Below are positions 11,261 to 21,608 of a stretch of 64,000 nucleotides of DNA, piece after piece. The notes below the pieces were generated by a model. The model was not told the origin of the DNA, ran no database searches, and saw only the letters and a list, made by a program, of their open reading frames with translations. Source of the DNA: Panagrolaimus kolymaensis (taxonomy: Eukaryota; Nematoda; Chromadorea; Rhabditida; Panagrolaimidae); assembly GCA_028622995.1 (NCBI GenBank), contig JAJQJQ010000056.1, positions 1,585,623 through 1,649,622 of the forward strand. Direction: 5' to 3'. Both the position numbers and the translations under genes were made by a program. Numbering within the stretch: the stretch's first letter is position 1; every line of letters starts with the position of its first letter.

Positions 11261-13753
11261 TTATGAAAAAAATAATTGTACAACATCTTGAATAGATTGT
11301 CGACACATAGGACATTTACCCAAATTAGACATAAGTTGTCGAGCGCATGATAAACACATACATACATGACCGCAACGATATACGGCGGCATTAATAGAAT
11401 TAGAAAAACATATAACACATTCGCTTGATTGTGGGGGGCCAAGACTTGGAGATTTTTCACGTTGATTCGAAATTACTACAGGTGTTTGTGCAACTGAGGT
11501 TGGTGGAGTTGAAGGGATGGTGGCTGGAGAACCATAGCGAGGGGAAGTTATCGATGGCAACGATGAAACACTTCGTGGAGGAATTTGGGGAATTGGCAAT
11601 TGTGGAGCTGAGACAGCTGATCTAGGTGCAACATAAAGGGAAGCTAAATTACGTAAAATAATATTTTGTGCATTATCTAAAGATGCTTGAGCTCCATTCA
11701 AAGTTTCTCTTGTTCGAGAAATAGATGATTCCATTTCCGATGAAGGCTGTCTTGGTGATGCCAAAATTAATCGAGGTTGAAATCGCGGTGCTTCGGGTGA
11801 TGGCTGTCTTGGTGTCGTAGTCGTTGGCAGAGTATATCGTGGTGGAGCGGTATCTGCATGTAAAAGGCTTGAAAAATTATTCGAAGATGAAGAAGGAGAA
11901 TCATTATTCAAATTAAATAAAGAAGCCGCTGAATTTGATTCTCTTGTTTGAGATGAAAATGTTCTGGGCGAATTTCTATCTATCATTGAAAATGGATATG
12001 GCGGCAATGGACTCAAGCTATCTTCATGATTGGAAGCTCTTCCCAAAGTTGAAAGATATTCACTTGAATCCCGCGATGATGAATTTAAGTTTAATGAAAG
12101 TCTCGGTGGTGATGGCCTTGCTGGAGGTTCACTCGATGATTCTCGACTATCTTCTGAATCTTCAGATAAAGTATTCAATCTTTGAGGTTTGGTTAATTGA
12201 ATGCGTTTAGTTCGTCCAAAAACATCAAAAAATGGCCATAATTCGACTGAAGTATCCATGTACATAATGAGTCGAGGAAATCCGCGGTTTTTAGCAAATA
12301 AAAGTCTTCCATCTTCTTTTAAACAAAATGATAAAATATCTCCGCGGTCTGGCAATGCTGCAACATCTTTAATTACAACCCAATATTCTGGACGTTCAAG
12401 TAAATCATCACAATCTGCTGGAAGTTGAGTGGGTCGTAAAGTTCTTGGATTACAATTCGTCAATCCAAATGCCATACTTCCATGGAATGCTGTTTCAGTT
12501 TCCATAACCTTAAAATTATTGAAATTTTATTTTAAAAAGTAAAAAATTAATGCTTACTTTAATGCTAATAACTTCATCAATCCTTATTGGTCGTTCAAGG
12601 AAGCAATAACCTCGATCAAATTCGTTATCTTTTCTTGCAACTTCCCATTCAGATACTCGCAAAGCGTTGATTCCCATCATAACATGAAATCGATATGTAA
12701 CTCCTTCGGGTCGAGGTGAAGAAGTGGCATTGATCGAAGAAGATACTGGTTGAGCAGGAATTGGTGGAGGTGGGGCAGTAGGAAGAGTTGCTATCGCCGC
12801 TGATGCAGCAGCGGATGAAATTTCTTGAATAGTGGATGTAGGATGCCTCTTTTCTTCAATTGCAGTCGCAATAGCTCGAGTTCGATCGTTTATTTCGCCT
12901 TAAAAAAGTAAATAAAAATATATATATTCCGGCAAATTTAAAAGTTTACTCAAAAATTCAACAGCCACAGATTTTCCATAAATATCCATCATAACCCAAA
13001 GTGGCTTTGTAACATCAATTTCATGTAACTATGTTCCTCGACTATATCCATTACATCCAAGATATAATATTCCTGAGGAACTTAAATAAAAATGAAGTAT
13101 TGAACCTTGAATGGAATATCTATCTGCTAACGCTTTAGCCCAATATCCAGTTTTTGCAGTTAAATCAGGGCATGCAAATCTGTAAATCTTATTTAGAAAA
13201 TTTAATATTGTTTAAAAGAAAAATGTTTACTTTGGAAGTTCAATATCTCGAAATGATGCAGGATCAACATTGGTTACACCAAATCTCAAAACGCCTGACC
13301 AACTGCTGCATACTTCCGTTAATCGAATGCATACAATTTCATCAATTTCTATCGGTCTGAAATAAAGCATAAATTAAGTTTCATTCTCTCCAAAAATATT
13401 TCCATTTTACCTATCACTAAAAACCAAACCTTTACAAAATACATTAGGCCTTCGTTTAGCAACCAATCGATCGTCGCTTAAAGTAATATTTGAGCCATGA
13501 ACTGTGTGCAATTTTAATAATGGTCTTGGTGAAGAAATAGTTCCACGATTTATAATAGTTTCATCAAACGCGCATAAAGTTCGATTACTGTTACTTGATG
13601 TTGTTGTGGTTGTTCCACCTTTAAAAAAACACACCTTAGCACTCATATTAAAAAAAAGAAAGAATAACAAATAAAGGATGACAAAGATAAAACAACAGCA
13701 ACAAAACTCAAGATAAAAAGATCACCTGGTTTATTAGAAGAAGAATTACCCAT
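11261..13753 (-). CDS. neur: Neuralized-family E3 ubiquitin ligase with an internal in-frame TAG
   Basis: Six minus-strand exons: 13726-13753, 13411-13618, 13231-13356, 12950-13179, 12558-12898, 11261-12508. All junction phases fit and give 726 codons. The start MGNSSSNKP matches an N-myristoylation signal, as in vertebrate NEURL1. NHR1 covers about residues 43-215 (HTVHGSNI, CKGLVFSDRPI, SGVLRFGVTN, FACPDLTAKTGYWAKAL, PLWVMMDIYG). NHR2 covers about 250-415 (GYCFLERPI, HGSMAFGLTNCNP, ELWPFFDVFG). A Ser/Pro-rich linker follows, then a C-terminal RING at 673-726 with ligands C675, C678, C690, H692, C696, C699, C710 and C713. The family ubiquitinates Notch ligands such as Delta at the membrane and promotes their endocytosis. 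Codon 171 (13031-13029), inside NHR1, is TAG. Everything on either side is intact, so this is either a base error, a null allele, or recoding. It is annotated as a gene because no other damage is seen. Confidence 0.9.
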
Positions 13754-14787
13754 TCAATAAAAAAAATATATAGGAAAAAAACAGCTGATTTTTTGATTTT
13801 TGAACAAAAAAAATTGAGTTGAATTCTAGCTTTTTGCTTTTGAGGTTCAAGCGTTGTTGAAATAAGAAAAAAAAAGAGGGAGATGTGTGACTAAAGTTGA
13901 TCCACTGCCAAGTTGAACAAAGAAAAAAAAAGAAAGAAAGCACAAAATTTTAACGAACTTTAACTTATTCGTTTTTTATTCTTCTTACTCAACAGCTATA
14001 ACTTAGCAATGCTCTGCACAGTTGTTCATAAATTTTTATTCATCTTCAAACGACAGCTAAGCTTTAAGAACATTGCATAAAAAAAAAGAAAAAAATACCC
14101 GGAATAATCGCGTTTTTTTGTTCTCTTTTTTTTCTTCCAACAATGGAATAACTAATTAATGTAAAATAAAAAAATGTTTGGCATAAATGTGACAAGTTGC
14201 CAGACACGTAGTTATTTCTTTTGCCTTTGATTTTTAGTAAAAAAAATATGGGAGAATTGCAATTTTCTGTGTGATGAAAAAAAGAGAGACTGATACTGAA
14301 CTTGAAACAAAATGCAAAGACGAAAAACGTCATTTTGCGATCTGGAGGCCAATGATAATCGATAACCGATAAAAATAATGATAAAAGTATGAATCATGGT
14401 GTTTATTTTGAGAACTTGTTTAACCGAATAAAGCGACAAGAAATTGTTTCAAGAAAGAATAAATTTATAATGATTTTAAATTTTTTTATTAAGAGTTATT
14501 CAAAAAAAAGTTATGTACAAGTAATAAAAAATAAATAAAAAAGCAAAATAATCGTTCTATTATTAAAAAAATTAAGAGAAATGTGCCTTTATTTTTGGGT
14601 CAAATTTTGATCAAACTAAAAACAAAAAAACAAACAAAAACGAAGCAAAGTTTTTTCTCAAACATATTGGCCCAGCCGCGGATGTTAAAATAAAAATACA
14701 TTTCATAATTTTGGACTCAATCTATTTTCTCTAATTTTGCATAAAATTCAGCTAAAAAAAGGAACAAGACTTGAATTAAACAAAATT
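13754..14787. other. Intergenic spacer upstream of neuralized
   Basis: AT-rich sequence between the Neuralized start and the 3' end of the small gene at 14788-15077, both on the minus strand. It should carry the Neuralized promoter and 5'UTR. No clear core promoter element, RNA gene or exon was identified. Confidence 0.5.
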
Positions 14788-15077
14788 CTAAGCATCTGGA
14801 GAGCATTCAGAAACAGTATTTCTTTGACGAACACGGCGAGTGTAATTTTGGTGGAGGATCATATGGAAGGGTTTACCAATGAAAAAGAAAGTTCGTTGAA
14901 GCATTTCAGCTAAAAATTTACAAAGTTTTAAATCCAAAATAAAAATTTAATGCAAAAAAACGAACTCTTCATTTTGGCTTCAGTAACAGTGATAGCTACA
15001 ACCTTTACAGCAGCTACATGGTCATCAAGATTATGGAGGCAATCGTGAACAGCTTTAGTTCGATGCATATTTGCCAT
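14788..15077 (-). CDS. Small unknown protein, 77 residues, two exons
   Basis: Minus-strand exons 14966-15077 and 14788-14909 join in frame across a 56-bp intron (GTTCGT donor, TTTTTAG acceptor) to give a 77-residue protein. It starts MANMHRTKAVHDCLHNLDDH and ends in TVSECSPDA before TAG. I do not recognise the family. The first half looks helical and mixed-charge; the second half is basic, with a short aromatic stretch (RTFFFIGKPFHMIL). No signal peptide or long membrane segment is obvious. Codons here are noticeably less AT-rich than the flanking DNA, which supports coding. It could be a conserved short nematode protein; function unknown. Confidence 0.5.
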
Positions 15078-16914
15078 AGTTGCCACAAATTAAAATGGAC
15101 GAATTCAATCAAAAAAATAAAATTAAAAAATCACTTGAGCCGAAACGGCTTTTATTTTGATTTGAAATTGAGATTTCAATTCGTTTTTATACGATTGCCG
15201 CAGAAAGGAAAAAAACAAGTCAGCAGAAATAAAAGAAAAAAAGAACCATAAACATACGACTAAAAGTGTCAATATCCAAAAAAATCAGCTATAGACTGAC
15301 TCTTTGTCTGAAAGCGCGAGCCGTCAGCGAATACGAATTTTAAAAGCCCAAGCTAAAGAAAGAACTTTGCACCTTTTTTTCTTTTTATCACGTGTAGATC
15401 GAATGTGAGAAAATTAAAAATATTATGAGTAACCCAAAACATACATCAAGAAAGCAATTTTTGTACAAAAAATGTTTCCACTAAAAGAAAAAAAAACATG
15501 AGTGTAGAATTTAACATTAAAATTATGATCACTTTGGAAAATGAAATAAATATCTTTGAATAAATAATTCAAAACTTTTTTTTAAAAGATATAGAGGATT
15601 GTGAAGAATCATCCTCTCTGAAACACGTATTGGTTTTTGTTCTTGAGAAATGAGTTTTGACCTTGCAACAAAAATATAGTAGGTGTTGATAAACACTTTT
15701 TGGTTTTAAAAAACAAATTTCGATGCATCAGGTTCTCTTTTTTTGGCCTATTTACTAATGAAATTATCGAACGCTGATCCAGAGCAATATACCCATTTTG
15801 TTGATGTTCTCCTGTTTTGCAAAGAACATCAGCTCATAGTTATTTACAAATACTTTTTGGAATGAATATGTTTCTCTGTTTTTTTGTACACAGCTGTTTT
15901 CTATCTATTTTTCTTGTTTTTGTAAAAAACATTGAAAATCAAAGAAAGAAAGAAAGAAAGACACAGCAATCGCCAAAAAAAATTTTAAAGATCATTTTCT
16001 CACGGCTCAGACAAAACTATTTTCGAAACATTTAAGTTTTATTTTGCCGATATGTATTTTTTTGGCTTTAGCCCTATTTAGTTTAAATTTGTTTTTAGGC
16101 GCGGTTCACATCTGTGTTTACTGTTTCTTAAGTTTTAATTCATTTTTTGAATAAAATCTCTTATTTGGCTTTCCTATTCATCTTATCTTTTTTCCGTTGA
16201 TTTTTTAAATAAAAATGGAAAAGGTTGATTTGCCTTTCTGTAGCTTTCATAATAATATGAATTTGAAAAATTCTTTTTAAAGAATCCATTGATTTAAAGT
16301 TTTTCTTTTCCAAATTCTATAATTTCATATATTTGTGAAAACCAGCGAACAAAGTTTTGATAAAACTTTATTTTTCTTGCAAATATTTTTGGTCAAAAAT
16401 CCTTTCGGTTCGAAAATTATTCATTTGAGGAGGAACATTTTAAAATTTTTATTTCAGACTTTATCACAAACATGGGATGAAAGTTTTAGTTTATCCCCCA
16501 CAACATAACACTTTATTTTAAACTTAGATTCAACTTATCCAATAATCAAGTAATGATGGACTTGATATTTAAAACCATAATAATTCAATGTTGCTAAATA
16601 ACATGAAAACCTTTTGGGCATTCACCTCGTTCATCATAACAGGGAATAAGTGTAACTATTACTATTAAATAAATCCTTTTTTCCCTTTATCTTTATTTCA
16701 AGTTTCTATTGAAACCGAGAGAATGAAGCAAAACAACCAAAGCTTCTCGAAACTGAAGCGGCGGCATATGATTTCATTTTGCTTTTCTTTGCCTTTTATA
16801 ACGTATCCATTTGTCATCAAAAACACAGGATAAAAATATTAAAACATTTATTATTATTATTACATACTAATACCACAAAGAAGGAAACATTGACATGAAG
16901 CACCAAGAGTGTTT
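15078..16914. other. Spacer containing a duplicated non-coding segment
   Basis: No gene is supported. It holds the left member of a direct duplication (15528-16099), a GAAA microsatellite near 15941-15960, and, from about 16560 onward, the distal end of the left inverted arm. A short open frame at 15817-16035 lies inside the duplication. Its frame is not kept in the other copy, so it is taken as chance. Confidence 0.55.
15528..16099 (+). repeat. Direct duplicated segment, copy 1
   Basis: This segment matches 18509-19033 in the same orientation. Shared landmarks, in order: GGATTGTGAAGAA, AAACACGTATTGGTTTTTG, GATAAACACTTTTTGGTTTT, ATTTCGATGCAT, and the right end TTTAGTTTAAATTTG followed by TTTTTAGGC. 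The copies differ by substitutions and small indels and hold no conserved frame. It may be a duplicated promoter or spacer, or an old non-autonomous element. I see no terminal inverted repeats or target-site duplication. Confidence 0.7.
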
Positions 16915-17529
16915 TTACCAAAGTTGACCACCAAAGAAGAAAACGAAGCATCCAATGAGAACCATTCCAGCAAGTTTCCAAGCACCATATTTTGTTTCGA
17001 CGATTCCATTCGTATATCTTTTAAGTTCATATTCAATTTTTGGTTCATGAGAAGGAGCATTTTTAGTTGAAGTTGTAGTTGAAGTTGTAGTTGTAGTTGT
17101 TGGTGGTTTAGGAAGAAAAGGATCACAATCTCCAGTACGAAGTTTTCCACCTTCTTTCTAAACAATGAATTTTATAAAGTTTAAGAATTTATCAAAAAAA
17201 CTCACTTCTGAAAGATTATTATTGGCGCCATCTTTACAAACCATATCTTCACCTTCGCAACCAACTCCAGAATAATATACTCTATCAATTACACAGCCCC
17301 AAGAAAAACATTTGCAATTTTTAATTCCTTCAGGAACTAAAATTTTAAGATTTGTTTTTAGGTTAAAAAAAAGAAAAAGAAACTTACTTCTATATGGACG
17401 ATGAAGACGAGTTTTACATTTTCTTGCAGTTGGACAATCTCCATCCCTTTCTTTATATCTTTCAAAAGATGCACGACAGATGAGAGAAGCAAAAACAGCA
17501 GCAGCGAGAAGAGCGACGACGAGTTTCAT
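16915..17529 (-). CDS. Secreted/anchored Cys-rich protein with Thr-rich stalk, paralogue A
   Basis: Minus-strand exons 17388-17529, 17206-17336 and 16915-17157 give 171 residues. Residues 1-18 (MKLVVALLAAAVFASLIC) form a signal peptide. A ~50-residue variable part follows, then a compact Cys cluster (NCKCFSWGCVID, VGCEGEDMVCKDG), a Thr/Ser-rich stalk likely to be O-glycosylated, and a hydrophobic C-terminus (WKLAGMVLIGCFVFFFGGQLW) that looks like a membrane anchor or GPI signal. The Cys spacing loosely recalls small nematode Cys modules such as the ET module, but I cannot assign a family. Its paralogue lies in the inverted arm at 39618-40264. An upstream in-frame ATG at 17625 is ignored because the signal peptide begins at MKL and the sequence before it is 5'UTR-like in both copies. 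Confidence 0.85.
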
Positions 17530-17613
17530 GATATTTGATGAGCGAACAACGATGACGACCAAAATTGAAACGCGAAAAAATGAAGTAAAAAAATTTGATG
17601 AGTGATTTTGCTT

Positions 17614-17621
17614 CTTATATA
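17614..17621 (-). promoter_or_regulatory. TATA box of paralogue A
   Basis: TATATAAG on the minus strand, about 85 nt before the ATG. The paralogue has TATTTAAG at the same distance, in otherwise near-identical flanks (TGATTTTTGG before, AAGCAAAATCACTCATCAAA after). The conserved leader with GTCGTCATCGTTGTTCG lies between it and the ATG. Confidence 0.6.
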
Positions 17622-18508
17622 CCAAAAATCAAGTATTATTCTTTTTTCATGCAAATTTTCTTTTTCTATTTCAGCATTTTGCAAAGTTGTATTTATCTAA
17701 TATTTTTTGTTATGTTTTTACCTTTATTGCTGAAACTATGGTGGGAACAAGCATGTTTTGTTTTTTCAAGTAATTTTTGGAATACGACTTTATAAAAAAA
17801 ACTATTGCTTTTAGTTCATGAAAGTATTGTAATTCTTTTTATCTTAGCCAAACTTTACATGCCCCACAAATTTTGACATAGCTGGAAATTACAAGGGAGG
17901 ATCGAGAAAAATTTAATCAAATTTCGAAAGAATGGTGTCAAGAATGTGCATTGTAAATTTAAATATGCACGTTGTGTTATTACAACCGATTCTAAACAGA
18001 ACAAAAGTGTTTTAAAGTGACTAAAAGTTGAAATAAAGCTATGAAACTGGTATCTTTTTTGCATTTATTGTTTAATTTTATAAGCAACATTATTATAATT
18101 CTTTTTATTAACTATTTCAAAAAAAAATTGCTTGCTAAAAAATTAAGATTCTTAAAATAAAAATATACTAAATACAGAAAGCTATTTATTAAACAAATGA
18201 AAGGGCATGTGGCATATTAAAATTTTAAAAGCACTTTAATAAAGGTAAATCCCTAAATGATAATCCTTTGATTCGATTAATTATGATTCGACAGGATTAT
18301 TTAAAAAGATTATTTCTTGGTAGCAAAACTACGCAACTTTTTCACATATTACATTTGGGTTTAATTCTGTCAAAATTATGCAACAAACTCATTCAAAAAA
18401 TTTACAAAGATTTGTTACTTGAATTACAGAAAAAAAGAGTGGCATTTTCCAGAAAAAAGGTTTTAGGGTTATTGGATTTCCCCAATTTTTATTTCTCTTT
18501 TTTCTTGT

Positions 18509-19033
18509 TATCACTTAGAAAAATGAAATAAATATTTAAAAACTTATTTAAAAAAAGATATGGAGGATTGTGAAGAAGCAAGTCTCCTCTCAGAAACACG
18601 TATTGGTTTTTGCTCTTGAAATGAGTTTTTTAAAACAAGAAAAGGAATTGTTGATAAACACTTTTTGGTTTTAAACAACAAATTTCGATGCATTAGTTAC
18701 GGATCTTTTTTTTAATTTACCACAGAAATTTTACCCATATCGACGATATTAAAACTGCATTCCAAAAAACATCAGCTTCATAGCTATTTACAAACACTTT
18801 TTTGATTTCGGTTGATTATGTTTCTTTGTTTTTGTGCACAGCAGCTTTTCTTGCTCATTTTTTTTTGAAAAACAGTCACTGAAAATCAAAGAAAGAAGAG
18901 ATGAAATAACGCTTTTTTAAAGATCATTTTCTTACGACTCTGACACGGCTATTTTTCGAAACATTTAAGTTTTATTTTGCCGATATGTATTTTTTTTGGC
19001 TTTAGCCATATTTAGTTTAAATTTGTTTTTAGG
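18509..19033 (+). repeat. Direct duplicated segment, copy 2
   Basis: Second copy of the segment at 15528-16099, in the same orientation. It starts where the left inverted arm ends and lies upstream of the cysteine protease. It has no counterpart next to the right arm at 38650, so it was added to or lost from one side after the arms formed. Confidence 0.7.
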
Positions 19034-19255
19034 CTTTTTAAAACATTGAAAACACTCATCTTTTTGTAAAAAAAACCATTGCTTACTGAATAAATTCGAA
19101 AGTGACGATCAAATTTCTTACCATTGCTTTCCTTTCTAGAAGCGATTTTTAAAAATAAGCATCCTTGATGCATGCTTTTGATTATTCATAAAAAATATTT
19201 GGCTTTCAATTAACTCGTGATAAAAATAAAATCGACTCTAAAATACATACATAAG

Positions 19256-20256
19256 CTACGTCAGCGTCGTCCTGAAACCATCGACCCTCGATTCTTTATT
19301 GCTGAACGTAAAAATGTAAGCTTTTTTTAGAATTTTCTTTAAATTTTACTTCTCCTTTGTTTAACTTTTAGTATTTTAATATTGAAGAGCTTGGAAAAGC
19401 CACATATGGATCGATACCCATTACAATAGAAGATATTACAAATCTTAATGCTCCTGAATCATATAATTTTGCGGATCACAATCTGGTTAGTCCTATTAAA
19501 AATCAATTAAAATGCGGTTCATGTTACATTTTTGCTTCAACAGCCGCTATAGAATCCCAATATCTCATTCGAAAAAATATATCACTCGATTTATCTGAAG
19601 AATATTTAATGGAATGTGATAAAAAAGATGTTCAATGCGAATATGGAAGATCAGATGATGCTTTAGATACAGCTAAAGAATATGGTATTCCTCTAGAAAG
19701 TTGTGATCCTTATACTGCACATGATGGAAAATGTCCTAATGTCTCTTGTAAAAAATATAGTATTGTTGGATGTCGAAATTTTGGTCGCGATGAAAGTAAA
19801 TATGCTGAAATGTTATATAAATACGGTCCAGCAGCTATTTCAATGTTAATGCCTAAGGCACTTCAGCATTATAAAGGAGGAATACTTAAATCGACACGGA
19901 TCGAAAAAGATTGTATTGCTGGTGTAGGACATGCTGTGCTTCTTGTTGGTTATACCAAAGATTATTGGATTGCTAAAAATAGTTGGGGAACAGAATGGGG
20001 GAATTCCCGATACTTTAGATTTCAACGTGATCAGAATTTTTGCAATTTCACTCAACATAATCCTCCTCCATTAACACCATATTTAAATGAAGTTACAACT
20101 ACCACTACCACAACAACTACATCACTTCCTCAAACAACAACAGCCTCAGCTGCCATTTTACTTGATCAAGCGTTGCACCAACCACCTCTGAAAACACTTT
20201 ATAACTTTATTTTTAAAACTGATTTCATTGACACCATAATATCAAACTTTAAATAA
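19256..20256 (+). CDS. Papain-family (C1A) cysteine protease with Thr-rich C-terminal tail, 5' incomplete
   Basis: Exons 19256-19315 and 19372-20256. The second exon carries a peptidase C1 domain: oxyanion Gln and catalytic Cys in SPIKNQLKCGSCYIFAST, catalytic His in GVGHAVLLVGYT, catalytic Asn in WIAKNSWGTEWG. All catalytic residues are present. The Trp that normally follows the active-site Cys is Tyr. After the catalytic domain comes an unusual tail of about 60 residues starting NEVTTTTTTTTTSLPQTTT, resembling the Thr-rich stalk of the neighbouring secreted proteins. No ATG, signal peptide or ERFNIN-type propeptide is visible: the first exon begins after an AAG acceptor with LRQRRPETIDPRFFIAERKN, and the frame upstream closes without a Met. 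An upstream exon is therefore likely. The product is probably secreted or lysosomal if that exon encodes a signal peptide. Confidence 0.85.
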
Positions 20257-21608
20257 AAGAGAAATACATTATTTTATAATAACAAAGTCAATGATCTTAA
20301 AAATAGCCTTTCTAAATAATTTTAATCACACGTGTGGAAAAGCTAATCTTAAGCAAACTTTTTTCGCAACACATTATTTAAAACTTTAAACAAAAATTAA
20401 ATTTTTATTTATTATATTATCAAATATAAATTCAAAAATAAACAAAACCAAAAAATTCATAAAAATATCAAAAAAAGAAATAATATAATTATCGAATCAA
20501 GTAATCCAAAACTAATGCAAAATACATAGGAAAAAGCTGTAAACAAACAAAAAATTTAAATAGCACTAACAAAAAATAAGGAAAAAAGAGAAAAGGAAAT
20601 TTTAGGTAGGAATGTTTTTTAGGAGACGACGACAAACTGCAAACCACGGTAAATAATAACAAGAACAACACCAACGTAACTTTTTATTTAAAAAATTATT
20701 AATAATACTCTAATTGTAAGTAAATAAGTTGGCTGAGATTTTATATGTATTTTTTTAATAATTTTTCGAGGAGCGAGAATGTGATTGATGCGGTAGTAAA
20801 AAATAACAATACTGACACAGAAGGGAAAGAAAGAGAAAGAAAGAGTGATAATACTAAAAATAATACACATAATTTTTTTTTGTAAAAATAAAACAAAAAA
20901 TGCACAAAATTGTAATCGCACACAGAGACAAAGAATTAATACTGACAAATAAAAAAATAATAAAGTGAAATGAATAGAATGATGCAAGATGAGAACTATA
21001 AAAATTAAAAAAATACTGAGGCTTTTTTTGGAAGAAGTTGTAATACCTTTTTTAATAATAATAAAATATCCTGAATTTTAATATCAATCAATCTGAGAGG
21101 AAAAGGAGGAAGAAAAAAAAGCTATTAAATAAAATAATTTCAATGTTAATGGTTTTTATAATAAAAAAAAGTAAAGGAAAAAAGGCTAATAACACAATTT
21201 AATGGTTATGGCTTGAACACTGAACCAATCTTTGGATAATCAAATGAATGAATATTTTCAAATAAAAAAATTAATGTTTTGAGAAACCAAGGACTGGGCA
21301 GACAAGGAACAAAAAGTGGAAGGAATTTAGGAAAAACGTGAGAAAAAAAATTATTATGCAAAAACTTCAAAGTTTAAAAATGCCATTTTTTGACGAAAAA
21401 AATTATTAACAAAAAATTTGATTAGGAATAGAAATAATTTTTTTGCCAAATAAAATATATTTTTTGCTTTAAAAAAAGTGAAATAAGGTGTTTTAATTGA
21501 CCGGAATTATGATGCCAAAGAAATAATATCACACCGCTGCAGCTAATAATTTTTAAACATTGCTTTGGTTTTAATCACTTTTTCAATCGTTGTCCAATAA
21601 AAATTATT
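20257..21608. other. Convergent spacer between protease and zinc-finger gene
   Basis: An A-rich plus strand, with both flanking genes ending into it. AATAAA overlaps the protease stop codon region (TTTAAATAAAAG). No gene, RNA gene or repeat array was seen; the short minus-strand frames here are Phe/Leu-rich chance readings of A runs. Confidence 0.6.

Larger units (their letters stand above)
16560..18510 (-). repeat. Left arm of a ~2 kb inverted duplication
   Basis: Read on the minus strand this arm matches 38650-40640 on the plus strand, about 20 kb away. Landmarks shared in inverted order are the stretch with TTAAAACCATAATAATTCAA near 16570, a GC-richer patch near 16740-16800, the whole secreted-protein gene, its promoter, and the distal piece around 18250-18500 (GATTAATTATGATTCGACAG, TTATTGGATTTCCCC against a near-identical copy). 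The arms are diverged, so the duplication is not fresh. Borders are approximate because they were found by eye. Confidence 0.8.
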
